DNA of 64,000 nt from NCBI GenBank assembly GCA_030052745.1, contig JANBVO010000019.1, positions 558,001-622,000 on the forward strand, given 5' to 3'. Of the stretch, positions 20,430 to 31,260 are shown in pieces (position 1 is the stretch's first letter; each line of letters opens with the position of its first letter). The stretch is from Pleurostoma richardsiae. Its lineage: Eukaryota; Ascomycota; Sordariomycetes; Calosphaeriales; Pleurostomataceae. The notes beneath the pieces were generated by a model, which was not told the DNA's origin, ran no database searches, and saw only the letters and a program-made list of their open reading frames with translations. The position numbers and the translations under genes were made by a program.

Positions 20430-21029
20430 GTAGAGAACGACAAAAGATTCGAGCCCTGATTAGAAGCAGGATCCGTGTCTGTTAGAGTGTTCTTTCATCT
20501 GGCATAGTTCACGGAAATTGGCCGAGGAGCAGATGCCGACTGCTCTTTGCCGGGACGGAAGTGGAATCGGAACTTGCCATTATCAGCATCTACAACCTCA
20601 TTTGGGCCTCGAAGAATACCGCGTTTCTCGAGACTTGGGTCTTGCCACATCCGACTACGTGAACAGGAGCACGTTCTCCGGCACTGTCCTAGGTGCAGGT
20701 CAGGAGGTGTCTATTACATGTCAGTTTGAGTCAGCCCTCAGGTCCCACCCGCTTAAGGTGTGTGAGCGCCATGGTCACCCATCAGTGCCACTGGTGTGAC
20801 TCTTGTTATTCTTTTTTTACTTTCTCTCCCTTTTGGCGCCCGGATCAAGTCTATTCTCAAAGCATCTCCGGTCAGGTTCTCCGGGAGGTGTCTATAAACT
20901 TCGTCCTTACATTGTTACATGAAGACTGTCTCCCTAAATTATCTCACCCACGCAACGTCTAATTTCCTCGCCTTTTCTAACTCTTCACACTCTTAGACTT
21001 CAAGTCCTCTCTCAGCACATCAAGCCACC
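20430..21029. other. Intergenic, nothing recognised
   Basis: About 600 bp between two plus-strand genes. The last 100 bp before the next start are pyrimidine-rich, as usual for fungal 5' leaders. Short open frames here do not look coding. Confidence 0.4.
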
Positions 21030-22217
21030 TTGACAGAGACCTCTCCAGCTATCATCCCAATGGCACAAATCACAGCTGAGGCTGATCGCCTCGCTCCTCT
21101 AATGGCTCCTCCGGCGCATTTAGAGACCTGGCTTGCAGATGCTGCGCCAGGTACTGTGTCGGCGCTGGAGATGACGGCTACGGCAACAGAGGCCAACGAC
21201 GATGAGGATTCGTTAGGTCTCGGGAGAGCCTGCACGACTCCTACTGGATATAGGACGTTACTGACAACTCGGCCGCCGTCCTACAAGGACGACTTGAAAA
21301 TCCAGCGCTTGAACCAACTCTGTCTTCCTGACTGGGACAGACGAATCAGGCGAGCCAAGACCCGTGCTCTGCGCCCAGAGAGGCCGGAGTTCGCCATCGT
21401 CAAGCAGAGTCCGGCTAATCCGAAGTGGATGCGGGCGTTGCGGCAGATTGAAAAAGGCATTGGCCCCCTTAATCTATACATCAAAGAGATGGGCGGCTAC
21501 GCATACCTCAAGCTCCGCATGAAACCGGTTCTTCGGTCAGTAGCCGTCATACTCTACGATCGCGAATGCAGTGGTCGGCCGATGGAGGAAGTAAGCGAGA
21601 CGAGGCTCGAAGACATACCTGAAGTCGGTGGTCGCAAGTTACGGTCCCTGGTAAAGCCACTACTGGAGCACATGCTGCTCGTTGACTACGGCGTTGGGGT
21701 CTATCCATTGAAAGGCCGTAAAAGAGTCGATCGGGGCGTGCTTGACTTCTGCAACTACGTGGCATCATTCGTCGAGTTTTACAAGAATCCACCGCTTCCA
21801 GATTTGCCAAGGTGGGAATACCTGGCTTCCCGATTATTGAGGTTTGAGCACTTCGACGGCCTTGATGTGGCGGACATCTCACTGGCATTGTACCACTATG
21901 GCACCCATCGCCGACAACTCGCGGACTGGGAGTATAAAAGGGGGTTGACCGGGTACACTGGCGTTCTACAAGAAATGATTGATGAGATCCCCACTAGAGG
22001 GACCGAAAGGCTGATGCGGAAGCTGTCCGTCGATGTTAATGAGTACCTCTCCAAACAGTGGTGTATCGAAGACACTGAAGCGAGACGGAAAGTTGCTGCG
22101 AAGGCGAAAGAGCTCGCATCGCAGTACGGCCTGCCTCTTTACGCACCACCTGTCACTAGCCTTTCTATGCCCGAGTTTGAGAAGATCTATAAAAACGGAA
22201 TTCCCCTCAGGAAATAA
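21030..22217 (+). CDS. Unrecognised hypothetical protein
   Basis: A single-exon protein of 395 residues without signal peptide or membrane segment. The first 90 residues are low in structure; from about 90 on it is basic and helical, with Trp/Tyr-rich stretches ('WDRRIRRAKTRALRPERPEF', 'GGYAYLKLRMKP', 'FVEFYKNPPLPDLPRWEYL'). A second ATG at 21060 is also possible as start. I cannot place it in a family. The long open frame and balanced composition argue that it is real. Confidence 0.65.
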   Translation: MTETSPAIIPMAQITAEADRLAPLMAPPAHLETWLADAAPGTVSALEMTATATEANDDEDSLGLGRACTTPTGYRTLLTTRPPSYKDDLKIQRLNQLCLPDWDRRIRRAKTRALRPERPEFAIVKQSPANPKWMRALRQIEKGIGPLNLYIKEMGGYAYLKLRMKPVLRSVAVILYDRECSGRPMEEVSETRLEDIPEVGGRKLRSLVKPLLEHMLLVDYGVGVYPLKGRKRVDRGVLDFCNYVASFVEFYKNPPLPDLPRWEYLASRLLRFEHFDGLDVADISLALYHYGTHRRQLADWEYKRGLTGYTGVLQEMIDEIPTRGTERLMRKLSVDVNEYLSKQWCIEDTEARRKVAAKAKELASQYGLPLYAPPVTSLSMPEFEKIYKNGIPLRK

Positions 22218-23194
22218 GCGGGTGGGAATATCGAAGGCACTGCATCTGACACTGGAACGCACACTTCATCTATTTATCGACATCCAAGAAGCTAGAGAAT
22301 CGAACGAGAATGGCTTGGCAGTGGGAGCGCAACTGAAGTTCGAAACATCTATGATTCCCCGGGCCGGTACCTAGATACAAATAGTCTTCGGCCTTGCATC
22401 ATGGTCCTCGATTCCGATAGTGTGATGAAGCCATTTTGACATTCACAATAGATAGATAGGTAGTCGGTCCGTACTTTTGTATTTTCTTCTTTCATGAGCA
22501 CTTTGACTTTCTCCTTATGCTTATCGCTCGCTCTTCTCTTCGTCAAACACTTACGCACACGGCACATCCTTTCCTCACCGCCGCAGGCACTTTGCAGGCT
22601 ATCCTGTGTCTCTGTCGTCTTCTTTCTCCTACTCTCCAGGCAAAATGGGTTAGCTGATAGCGAGGAAGCGGGCTGCAAGAACTAACGGCTTGTCCTTCCA
22701 TTTGTTTCCCCCTCTGTTCTTATCTTCTACCTGATCTCCCAAGATAGCCTTCACCCGTAAGTCCGAGCACCTAGGTGTGCCTACTTCGCCGTATTTTCGG
22801 ATCTACGCATGATTGAGTGCCTCGAGTTACCTTGATATTATTATCTAACGTCGTCCTGGCTCCACCTGGGTGAGAATGGATTTCTCCCTCACTCGGCTTG
22901 TCCCTGCCTCCCCTGTCTGAGTCGTCACCCAAGAGCGAATCCACACTTAACCCCGTCAAGTCGGAACTGTCACCCCTTGCGACTGCTCCTATCATGAAAA
23001 GCCCTCCTGCTCTGTCTCTATAGCACCACCGCCCCTCATCGTTCTTCGTTCCTCCCCTATTCCCACTGGCCACCGAGGAGGAGGTGGCCGAAAGCTCTTT
23101 CCACACATGCAACAGCCCTCCCGACAGGAATAAATACCCAAGTTCAGTAATTCCCAGCTCCGTCCCCTCTACTCTCTCTTCTTCTCTAAGCAAA

Positions 23195-23621
23195 ATGGCT
23201 TGGCGTATGTATGCCCCTATCCTCGCCCTCTCTCCCATTCTCCAAAAATGCCCTTCGCAATCGTACCAGCTACTCCGAAACACATCTGGACCCATGACAC
23301 ATTGTCTTGGTGTCTCAAACCGCCGTGCCATCTCCCTTTCTGTAAGCCTGAATCGCACTCCCCAGCATGACTTTCTGGTGTCCTCCCTCAACTGGCAGTC
23401 CCCTCCCCTTCCCGTTGTCCTCATTGGGTTAATCTCTTCTTCTCCTGTTCCCACTGGGATAATCAGATGGCTAACAAACCGGTTCCAACAGACACGAATA
23501 TCACACAGAGCGTTCTGGCCCCTCTCATCTACACGTACTTCCTCACCCTATCGTTGCCCTGTTAGGGATATTTCTCTTTGTCGCCCTTTGGAGAGTTTGG
23601 GGTTGGTGCATCCACCACTAG
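23195..23621 (+). CDS. Possible tiny single-pass membrane protein (two exons)
   Basis: The ATG at 23195 has the near-perfect fungal start context CAAAATGGCT after a CT-rich leader. Ten bases later is a GTATGT donor; splicing to the CACACAG acceptor ending at 23508 gives a 40-residue peptide with one strongly hydrophobic helix ('PIVALLGIFLFVALW') near its C-terminus. The 304 bp intron is long for this genome and other acceptors are possible, so the model is tentative. The frame stays open for 34 more codons after the TAG. Confidence 0.25.
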
Positions 23622-24237
23622 AAACGGCTGGAGAAGTGGGAAAGTGGGCGAGGATCGTTGGAGGATAATTGGCTTAGGGTCGCCAGTGGGTTTGGGCGAC
23701 CATTGTCGCGGAGCCCTGGCTCCTAGAGAAAGTCAGGGGGATGGCGCTGGCGGGTTTGAGGGTGCTGGATGGTGTGGCCACCGACCTGACACCGCCAAGC
23801 GAGAACAAAACCATCGACCAGACCAGCTCCAACAAGCAAGGCAAGCCAGAAAGACCGCAATCTTCGCCCATCTTACTGCATAATGTACTCTCCGGTCAAG
23901 TTCTGCGTTTCCACGCGTATCCTGCTCCGCCGCGAGTCACAGCCCTCACTCGGATCATAAGCCATATATCACCGATCTCCAACTATGCCATTACCAAGCA
24001 CTGATGTTCCGACAAACTGTCATTCTTCATCTTAGTTATCTCAGCTATGGAGCGATGGCAAGCTAAACACTCCCAGCGGCCTCAGCCAAGCCGCGCGAGA
24101 TCAGCTGGTCTGAACCGCAGCCACACACCGCACATCACGCAAGTGATGTTCAAATTATACCGCCGGGGAAGAGAAGCCGCCCTGTCATGTACCTAGTTTA
24201 GATAGTCAACAGCTGCCAACTCCTGCAGGCTGCTGAG

Positions 24238-24483
24238 TAGATAGCCAAATATCACTCTTTCCTAAGGAGCATCTCAAATGGAAGACTTGCCTTGCCTCCT
24301 GACTTGCTTCCTGGGAACCCGTTGGCAGGACCAACCTCGTATATCTCGATCGAACCAAACGATTTCAGCTCACCAGATGTGGTCCATCTTGATATGTCGA
24401 CTCATCCGTACCCACTACAGGTCTTTAAAGACGTCGACTTATCTCACATGCACTTCTGCAACGAAGGATACTTCAAGAAATAG
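24238..24483 (+). pseudogene. Possible 3' exon or gene fragment, unrecognised
   Basis: An 81-codon frame, open from an AG acceptor-like site at 24236-24237 to a TAG, with protein-like composition ('LPGNPLAGPTSYISIEPN', 'VFKDVDLSHMHFCNEGYF'). No start or upstream exon could be joined to it in frame. It may be the tail of a decayed gene or of a gene whose other exons I missed. No family is recognised. Confidence 0.25.
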
Positions 24484-24635
24484 ATCAATTCCAGCAGGCC
24501 ACGCTACATATCAACAAGGGGCAACGCAGAGGCAGTAATATATGCACCACCAGCCCAATACAGTCCCCCCGTCAGGAAGCCCCAAATCACAACCCCCATG
24601 TGGGCCTCAAATACCCTCTGCAGCATGTTACCCTT

Positions 24636-26862
24636 CTACTCCGTCGTCCCGCCGACCTCCTCCAGGAAGTTGTAGTACCGGGGCGCCTTCCACGCCCTCC
24701 ACCTCTTGCCGTAAATGACCAGCGGGATCGCCGCGACCATGGAGGCCAGCACGCACAGGCCGAAGAAGGTGAAGGCCCAGCCGTAGCCGGCGGCATCGAT
24801 GAATGGCTGCACCGAGTACGAGATGGCGAAGTTAACGAAGCTGGAGCACATGGCCAGCACGACGACGAGCTCTCCGGAGATCTGCGGGGGAAAAGAAGAG
24901 ACTGTCAGCTGGCTTTGCGGCGGTGGAAAATAGAGCAGAACAGGAACTTGTGGGGCGGTTGAGCGAAGAGGTGACTTACCCCGGGGAAGCACTCCATAGC
25001 GTACGCCGTGGCGATGGAGCACGCGCCGACCTGGTGGGAGATCATGGCGCCGACGCCGATCGCGATGGAGATCCAGTGGGCGCCGCTCTGCGCGCCCCAG
25101 CCATACAGCATGTACCCGAGGGCGGCGTACACGGAGCAGGGAATCAGCATCCACAGGCGCATCTCGGGCTCCTTGACGCCGCCGTTGCGGCGGGCGAGGT
25201 AGATGACGACCTGGTCGCCCATCACGCCGGTGGCCCAGCCGATGCAGTTGCCGATCAGGGCGGCGAAGAAGACGAGCCCCGTGGCGGTGGTGGTGAAGTT
25301 GTAGGGGGGCTCGGTGAGGATCTCGGAGATGGTGTTGAAGGAGACAATGCCGGCCGTGCAGCCGAAGGCGAAGATGAAGCCGGCCTGATACTCGGCGTTA
25401 GAGAGTGTGATCTTCTCATGGAGCCACACCATCTTGGGGAGGTGAAGGGTTACTCACGATGACAACGTTGGGGAACGTCCACAGGAAGAAGGGCCGGCGG
25501 AAGTACTGCCAGAAGCCCGTCTTGTTCTGAGGGTAGCGGACAAACGGCCTCAGCGTCTGGATGTACGTCCTCTTCGGGAACTGATCAACCAGCGCCTGGT
25601 CCACGCTCGCGTGAGACATGGCCCGCAGGTCGGCGTCTTGGTTGCCGTCGGTCGAAATCTTGCTCGTCTCCTTGTCTCCTTTGTCCTCGATATCGGCTCG
25701 TGGTGCCCTGACGGCTTGGATGATGCTGGGGCTGAAGATGAAGCGGGGGAACAGAGTCTCCTCGAAGGACAAGAGGAGCAGCACAAAGACCACGGCGTCG
25801 ATAATGGAGACGATGTACTGGGACCATCTCCAGCCGACTGAATCGGCTATGCTCCCACCAGAGATCAAACCAAGGCTGTGAAGTGTCAGAAAATGGAGCC
25901 AGGTGCTGGAGATGGGGTTCATACATAGAACCAAGCTGCTGACCGAAGAGGTAGACCGCGAGCATTCGGCCGCGGTCGTGGACGAAGAACATGTCAAAAA
26001 CCTGGAAAAAATGAGATCACGATCAGCCTAGGTACTTCTGTATTAAAGTGCTGCTAGGACTCACGGCGAGCTGGATGACGGCCTGGTACGCCGACGTGCC
26101 CAGGCCGTTCAGGATCATGGCCCCCATCCACGACCCCGTGCCGTTGAAGCTGCCAAGCCAGGCGCCGGCGGCGCAGCACAGGACGGTCGTCGCGAGGAAC
26201 ACGAATCTCCGACCGATGATGTTCGCGACGGGAATCCACCAAATGTTGACAAGTCCCTGGGATGCGTGGTAAGTGCTGGTGGTCAGGGGTCGGGTCGTAG
26301 TGACTGGGGTAAGAAGCTCACGAGAAGAAGGTAGTTCAGCGCACTACCGCCGTTCATGTTGGTCAGCGACACGCCCGTGTCCTCGCTGACGGTCGTCCAT
26401 GCCGCTGTGAGTTGCTGGTGTTAGCGGGGCCCAAGATGCGGCTCGCCTGCGCAGGGTTTGCCGTACCTCCGAGAGTGTTCTCGCCGAACGAGAAGGCGCA
26501 GGCGTACAGCGACACCAAGAACAGCTGGTAGTACTTCTTCCACTTGGGCCATGTCTGACGGGCAGTCAGTATCGCGAGCCACAAAGCTGCCCGAGGGCGC
26601 ACCCCGAGGGCGCTGCAGCGGATTGCGGGGAGCAGATCTCACAAGCGGGTCTCCACCGCACTGGGTCGGCTGCGGGATAAGCACAATGTCGGAGTGGCCG
26701 GCGTCGGCGTGGGACGCATTGAGGGACTTTGACACTGCCGAGGACGTCAGCGCCGAGGACCGAACGGCGAGGATGGCTGCTCGAAGGAAAAGGGGTGGGA
26801 GCCGTACCGTCAACGAGCAGCTCCGTGCCTGGCACCCTAATTGAGTCGCTCTGGTCCGCCAT
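24636..26862 (-). CDS. MFS transporter, DHA1/HOL1-like
   Basis: Nine exons are inferred: 26862-26808, 26734-26643, 26554-26467, 26404-26322, 26256-26065, 26001-25925, 25875-25458, 25432-24980 and 24881-24636, giving 567 residues. All junctions keep frame. The protein has the usual twelve-helix layout: an N-terminal half from 'YYQLFLVSLYACAFSFGENT' to 'DAVVFVLLLLSFEETLFPR' with the 'NIIGRRF' loop, a long acidic-basic central loop, and a C-terminal half ending in 'IYGKRWRAWKAPRYYNFLEE'. It most resembles fungal HOL1-like proton-coupled carriers of cations, amines or small organics. It is next to a Zn2Cys6 regulator and an amadoriase, so a sugar-amine or amino compound is a reasonable substrate guess. 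Confidence 0.85.
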
Positions 26863-27481
26863 AGTGGTAGCTACCCTTGTACTTTACTGCCAACAGGGTC
26901 TGGAATGTCACGATGGGCTGATCAACGAGGCGAGATCGAACGAGGGTGGCATCGGAAACGACAGTTTATATATATCCATCCCGAGCTGATGGCAGGGCCG
27001 TCTCCTCCTCCTCCTCCACCGGGTTATCTCCAACTACGGCGCAGCACGCGGGTTTATCGCTGTCGATGGTGAAAAGAAGATAAGCCCGGACGGCGCCTCC
27101 TTCGCCGGGCCCCCTGTCCGCATGCCGGCAAGCGGGATTCGAGCATTCGCTGGGGTAAGGGAGAGGGGCATCCATTGGCCCCTGCGATGTCGCTGCTCGT
27201 GCGCGCTGGAAGGTCCAGGCGAGCGGACCCTAGCCTGGCTTATCTAGCGCCCAAATCGGCGATAAAAGGCGCCGTCTGGGAGTCCGGCGTCCTGGTCGGT
27301 GGAGACCGGCGTTTGGGATCAAGGCGGTGATAGGCACGGCGTGACCTGACTCGCTTGTTCACTACACACACCCGTGAAGCCGGCGGTGCTACGGGAAGGG
27401 CAAAAAATGGAGATGCTGGGCTGGAAGGTCGAAGCGTGAAGCTGGTTGTGAGACTTGTGGTATCAACATAGCCAAAGCCCC
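26863..27481. promoter_or_regulatory. Promoter region of MFS transporter
   Basis: 619 bp between two minus-strand genes; it holds the transporter promoter and the regulator's 3' end. GC-rich palindromic patches such as GCGCCAAATCGGCGATAAAAGGCGCC-like sequence occur near 27246-27272, but I assign no factor. Confidence 0.3.
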
Positions 27482-29314
27482 TTAGGCGAGGCTGATATTC
27501 GAGCTATATGGTCCTACGAAGACGCCCCAGTCATTTGCAGCATCATGCGCGTGGCCCTTAGATGGGGCGTCGTCGTCCTCGAGGGACATGTCTCGCATCC
27601 TCCAGACCTTCTGGATGACGGCCCTCGTCCTCGAGATGTTAGACAACGAGCACCGTCCTACTGCCTCCAGCGTCTCTAATACAAGCCGCCTCCCGTACAC
27701 CGGCTCCCCGGTCTCTTGATCACGGAACACCTGATCGTCCGTGGGGTCCAGCTCTACCGCCGCGACAAATATCGGAAACGCTAGTCCCGCGGTCGCCCCG
27801 GCCTGGACCAGGTCTCTTATCCCCTCCAGGATCTCCCTGACATATTCGCAGACGAACGGCGTCGACGGCGCCGCGTCGTACAGGACGCAGTGGTGATAGA
27901 GCAGGATCGACTTGCGCTTGAGCTCGGCCGCGGAAGCCAGCGTATCTCCAGCGGGCCCGGCCCGTTGCCGCATCCGATCAAGCTCCTGCTCGAGGTCTGC
28001 AGATTGCTGCTCGAAGTCGCCCGCCGAGATGTCGCCCCTTGCCTTCAGGCGACTCAGCTCGGTAATGCGGCACAGGATCCTCACCAGGGCCGGGCTGCAG
28101 CCCATCCAGCTGTCGATGTCGGTGGGGTGGCTGGTGTCGTTCCAGTACTCAATCCCAAATAGTGGCGAGTTCCCGCAGGCCGTCCGGCTGATGACGTCCT
28201 GGAAGGCGAAGAATCGCTCCGTGAAGGTGGTCAGCTCGCCGAAGTCCTTGTAGACCTGCGACGCCTCCAACTGCCGGCTGCGTCGTATGACATCCTGGCT
28301 GGCCCGTAGATGGATCACCCAGCGGTGGTCGCAGTTGTCGACAATCTCGTAGAGGCAGAGGAACATCATGATCACCAGGATCTGGGGGTCCCATATGATG
28401 TCGGACCGGTCGCCCGCTGATAAGAGCCTCCGCCGCAGGGAGGCAATAACGCCCCCCTTGAGGGTCATGGCGGTCTTGGACCACCGCGTATCTGTGGTGC
28501 TTCGATGCCGAGCCGAGAGGGCCATGACGGCCTGCTGAACATCCTCTTGGCCTGATAAGCTAAAGAGGGGGGCAATCAGCTGAGCGAAGGGGGATGGCGC
28601 CAGCCGGGATGAGGTGGTGAGAGGGCATAGGCGGAGGAGATAGTATTCGAGGAGGCTAGAGTCGACGGCGATAAGATTGGGATGGAGAGATGGGGAGCGG
28701 GAAAGGGTGAGAGGGGAGCCAGATGGAACGATAGCCGAGGACAGCTGCATGCGGCTGGACTCCTCCGCGTAGAGGAAGCTTGCGCACGTGCCCTCTGGGA
28801 CGTCCCGGAGGAGGCCTGTAGCATCGCTGGCGCCGCTGAGATCGCCTGCATCGCCTGCACCTTCAGCGTCGCCTGCACCTTCAGCGTCGCCTGTACCTTC
28901 CCGACGGCCCTCAAGGTCGAAGTCGTAGTAGAAGGTGTTGATGAAGTGGTGCGACCGGACCAATGGCACAACGCACCACTCCACTGGATCCCGGAAGTCC
29001 GCCGAGGGGGAGCAGTGCGGGCCGTGTCCGTGTGCTGGTCCTGGTCCTGACCCTGGCCCTGGCGTCGCTGGAGATCCCGGGGTCCTGTCCTTGGACCACC
29101 GCCCCTGCCGGCCGAACGCGAGTCCGCGACTGCTGAACTCCTGCTCCCACTTGAGCTGGATGCCCGTGTCGCATGTCAGGCCGCGCCGGGCGCAGTTCCT
29201 GCACCGCGGCTTGGTCTCGTCGCACTTGACCTTGCGGGCCCTGCAGGTCTTGCACCCGGTGCGGACACGCTTCTGGACAGGGGCGCTCTTGTCGAGGGGC
29301 TTGCGCCGTGGCAT
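27482..29314 (-). CDS. Zn2Cys6 transcription factor (UGA3/DUF3468-like)
   Basis: A single-exon protein of 610 residues. Cysteines at 21, 24, 31, 38, 41 and 48 form the zinc cluster, followed by the 'LKWEQEFSSRGLAFGRQGRW' linker typical of the Fungal_trans_2 group. Around residues 140-165 there is a Gly-Asp-Ala-rich low-complexity run encoded by an imperfect tandem repeat. The C-terminal regulatory domain is helical. It is divergent from the amadoriase gene across 566 bp and upstream of the transporter on the same strand, so it probably controls both. The inducer is unknown. Confidence 0.85.
   Translation of the reverse strand: MPRRKPLDKSAPVQKRVRTGCKTCRARKVKCDETKPRCRNCARRGLTCDTGIQLKWEQEFSSRGLAFGRQGRWSKDRTPGSPATPGPGSGPGPAHGHGPHCSPSADFRDPVEWCVVPLVRSHHFINTFYYDFDLEGRREGTGDAEGAGDAEGAGDAGDLSGASDATGLLRDVPEGTCASFLYAEESSRMQLSSAIVPSGSPLTLSRSPSLHPNLIAVDSSLLEYYLLRLCPLTTSSRLAPSPFAQLIAPLFSLSGQEDVQQAVMALSARHRSTTDTRWSKTAMTLKGGVIASLRRRLLSAGDRSDIIWDPQILVIMMFLCLYEIVDNCDHRWVIHLRASQDVIRRSRQLEASQVYKDFGELTTFTERFFAFQDVISRTACGNSPLFGIEYWNDTSHPTDIDSWMGCSPALVRILCRITELSRLKARGDISAGDFEQQSADLEQELDRMRQRAGPAGDTLASAAELKRKSILLYHHCVLYDAAPSTPFVCEYVREILEGIRDLVQAGATAGLAFPIFVAAVELDPTDDQVFRDQETGEPVYGRRLVLETLEAVGRCSLSNISRTRAVIQKVWRMRDMSLEDDDAPSKGHAHDAANDWGVFVGPYSSNISLA
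28853..28905 (+). repeat. Imperfect 15-18 bp tandem repeat inside regulator gene
   Basis: A unit resembling GCCTGCACCTTCAGCGTC recurs about three times and encodes the Gly-Asp-Ala run of the Zn2Cys6 protein on the other strand. Such tracts vary in length between strains. Confidence 0.6.
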
Positions 29315-29880
29315 CGTTGCGCTTAGAGCCGATTACTGGCCTGGGTGTGGGCTGTGTGTGTCTGCGCGCGCGTGTGTGTGATGGGTCTGGTCTGTCCGTA
29401 GGGGAAGGTAGAGCCGCATGCTGCAGTCAGACCTGACGGACTGGTGGGAGGTGATGTTCGCAGGGCGGGCGGCATCATGCCGAGATAAAGCCCCCCGGAT
29501 CCACACCTGCGTAAGTCGCAGCGGGCACCATTGGCTCGAGGTCGCTGCGTGGGCTGGCGATAAGTGCCTGCGGGGGTGACACCGGTGCGGCACCGGCGGG
29601 GAGCCAGCCAGGCCGAAAGGAGAGTAGCATTGTTCGGCAGGACCTTCCTCGTTACGTTATGGCTTTTGCTATCACCATCGCCGTCGCGATCGGGAGGACG
29701 CGATGACGGTCTTCATCAGGCCATCAGAGGAGAGGAGAGAGACTCGGAGATTCTGCTCGTCGCGTCCTATATCTTGAGTTCAGAAAATCCGGTTCTCTCT
29801 CTTTCCAAGACACTTCGGCGGGTGTGAATTGGCAGAGCCACTGATAAGAAAATCGCCGATCCTCGCTAGAACATCAAACC
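29315..29880. promoter_or_regulatory. Shared promoter of regulator and amadoriase
   Basis: 566 bp between divergent starts. A TG/CG dinucleotide run (about 29347-29382) lies close to the regulator. GGTGACACCGGTGCGGCACCGG near 29573-29594 is rich in inverted CACCGG/CCGGTG elements and is a candidate operator. Confidence 0.35.
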
Positions 29881-31260
29881 ATGGCTTCCGAGCTCAGCAA
29901 AGCTTCGAAGATTCTCATTATCGGCGGAGGCACTTGGGGATGCTCGACGGCACTTCATTTGGCCCGTAGGGGCTACACAAACGTGACGGTCCTTGATGCG
30001 CACCCCATCCCCTCCCCTATCTCGGCCGGAAACGATGTGAACAAGATCGTAGAGCAAGGTTAGTAGAGCCCCTCCTCAATAGAGCAAGCTGTCCGACTGA
30101 CAAGCGGGACAAAAGGCTGCTTCACGGAGGGCGACGATGAGGCCGCCGTCGCTCAGAATCTGCTGTTCGCTGCGAGCGAAGGATGGATGAACGACCCGGT
30201 GTTCAAGCCCTATTACCATGATACAGGTTACATCGTCGCGGCGTCTTCCCCAGAGTCCATCAAGGGCCTGGTAGAGCGCGAGATCCGGCATCACGCGTCG
30301 TCCTTCAGGAAGCTGACCACAGCGGAAGATTTCCAGAGCACCATGCCGAAGGGTGTCCTGACGGGCGACTTTCCCGGCTGGGAGGGCTACTACAAGCCGA
30401 CTGGCGCCGGATGGGTTCACGCCCGGAAGGCCCTCGTGTCTGCCTACAACGAAGCCAAGCGGCTCGGCGTGGCGTTCATCACGGGCACGCCGGAGGGCAA
30501 GGCGGCCAGCCTGCTGCGCGTGCGCGGCGACGTGCGCGGCGCCGTCACCGCCGACGGCGAGGAGCACGTGGCGGACCGGACGATCCTGGCACTGGGCGCT
30601 AACGCGCCGCAGCTGCTCGACTTCGAGAACCAGCTGCGGCCGACGGCGTGGACGCTGGGCCACATCGCAATGACGGAGGAGGAGGCGAAGCTGTACAAGG
30701 ACCTGCCGGTGCTGTTCAACATCGAGAAGGGCTTCTTCATGGAGCCGGACGAGGACAAGCACGAGCTCAAGTTCTGCGACGAGCACCCGGGCTACTGCAA
30801 CTGGGTGGAGCAGCCCGGGTCGGCGCTTCCCGCGTCGGTGCCCGTGGCCAAGCACGAGGTGCCCGCGGCGTCGGAGCGGCGGATGCGCGAGTTCCTGCGC
30901 GAGATCATGCCGCAGCTGGCGGACCGGCCGTTCGTCTTCGCGCGCATGTGCTGGTGCGCCGACACGCCCAACCGCGCGTTCCTCATCACGTACCACCCGA
31001 GGCACCCCTCTCTCGTGCTGGCGGCCGGCGATTCCGGCCACGGCTTCATGCACATCCCGTCGATAGGAGGATTCATCGCCGACTGCATGGAGAAGAAGCT
31101 AGATCCAAAGTTCGAGAAGTCGTGGAGGTGGCGGCCGGAGACGGCCAAGGAGTTCTGGGGGAAGGATATCCTCAACCGGTTCGGCGCGGGGAACAAGATG
31201 CTGGATCTGAAGGAGACGGAGACGGAGGGGTGGACAAGCATTAGCGAGTCGAAGCTATAA
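29881..31260 (+). CDS. Fructosyl amino acid oxidase (amadoriase), peroxisomal
   Basis: Two exons, 29881-30058 and 30116-31260, give 440 residues, the usual amadoriase length. The FAD dinucleotide site 'ILIIGGGTWGCSTALHLARRGY' is at residues 12-33, and 'SPISAGNDVNKI' follows, both near-diagnostic of fructosyl amine oxidases. 'MCWCADTPNRAFLI' contains the cysteine region that carries covalent FAD in this family, and 'AAGDSGHGFMHIPSIGG' is the C-terminal flavin contact. The last three residues are SKL, a canonical PTS1, so it acts in peroxisomes. It oxidises fructosyl amino acids to the amine, glucosone and hydrogen peroxide. Whether alpha- or epsilon-fructosyl substrates are preferred cannot be read from sequence. 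Confidence 0.92.

Larger units (their letters stand above)
22218..24635. other. Gene-poor stretch with two weak gene candidates
   Basis: 2.4 kb with pyrimidine-rich tracts on the plus strand and no long coding frame of convincing composition. Two weak candidates are listed separately: a two-exon membrane peptide (23195-23621) and a possible gene fragment (24238-24483). CGGTCCG occurs once at about 22464, probably by chance. Confidence 0.4.

Noticed and set aside
22771-23454. 227-codon minus-strand frame
   Set aside because: Protein composition is not convincing, there are no motifs, and it runs opposite a pyrimidine-rich leader-like region.
30076-31053. Long minus-strand frame opposite the amadoriase
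   Set aside because: It mirrors a GC-rich coding exon; composition is Arg/His/Val-rich with no family pattern, as expected of an antisense shadow.
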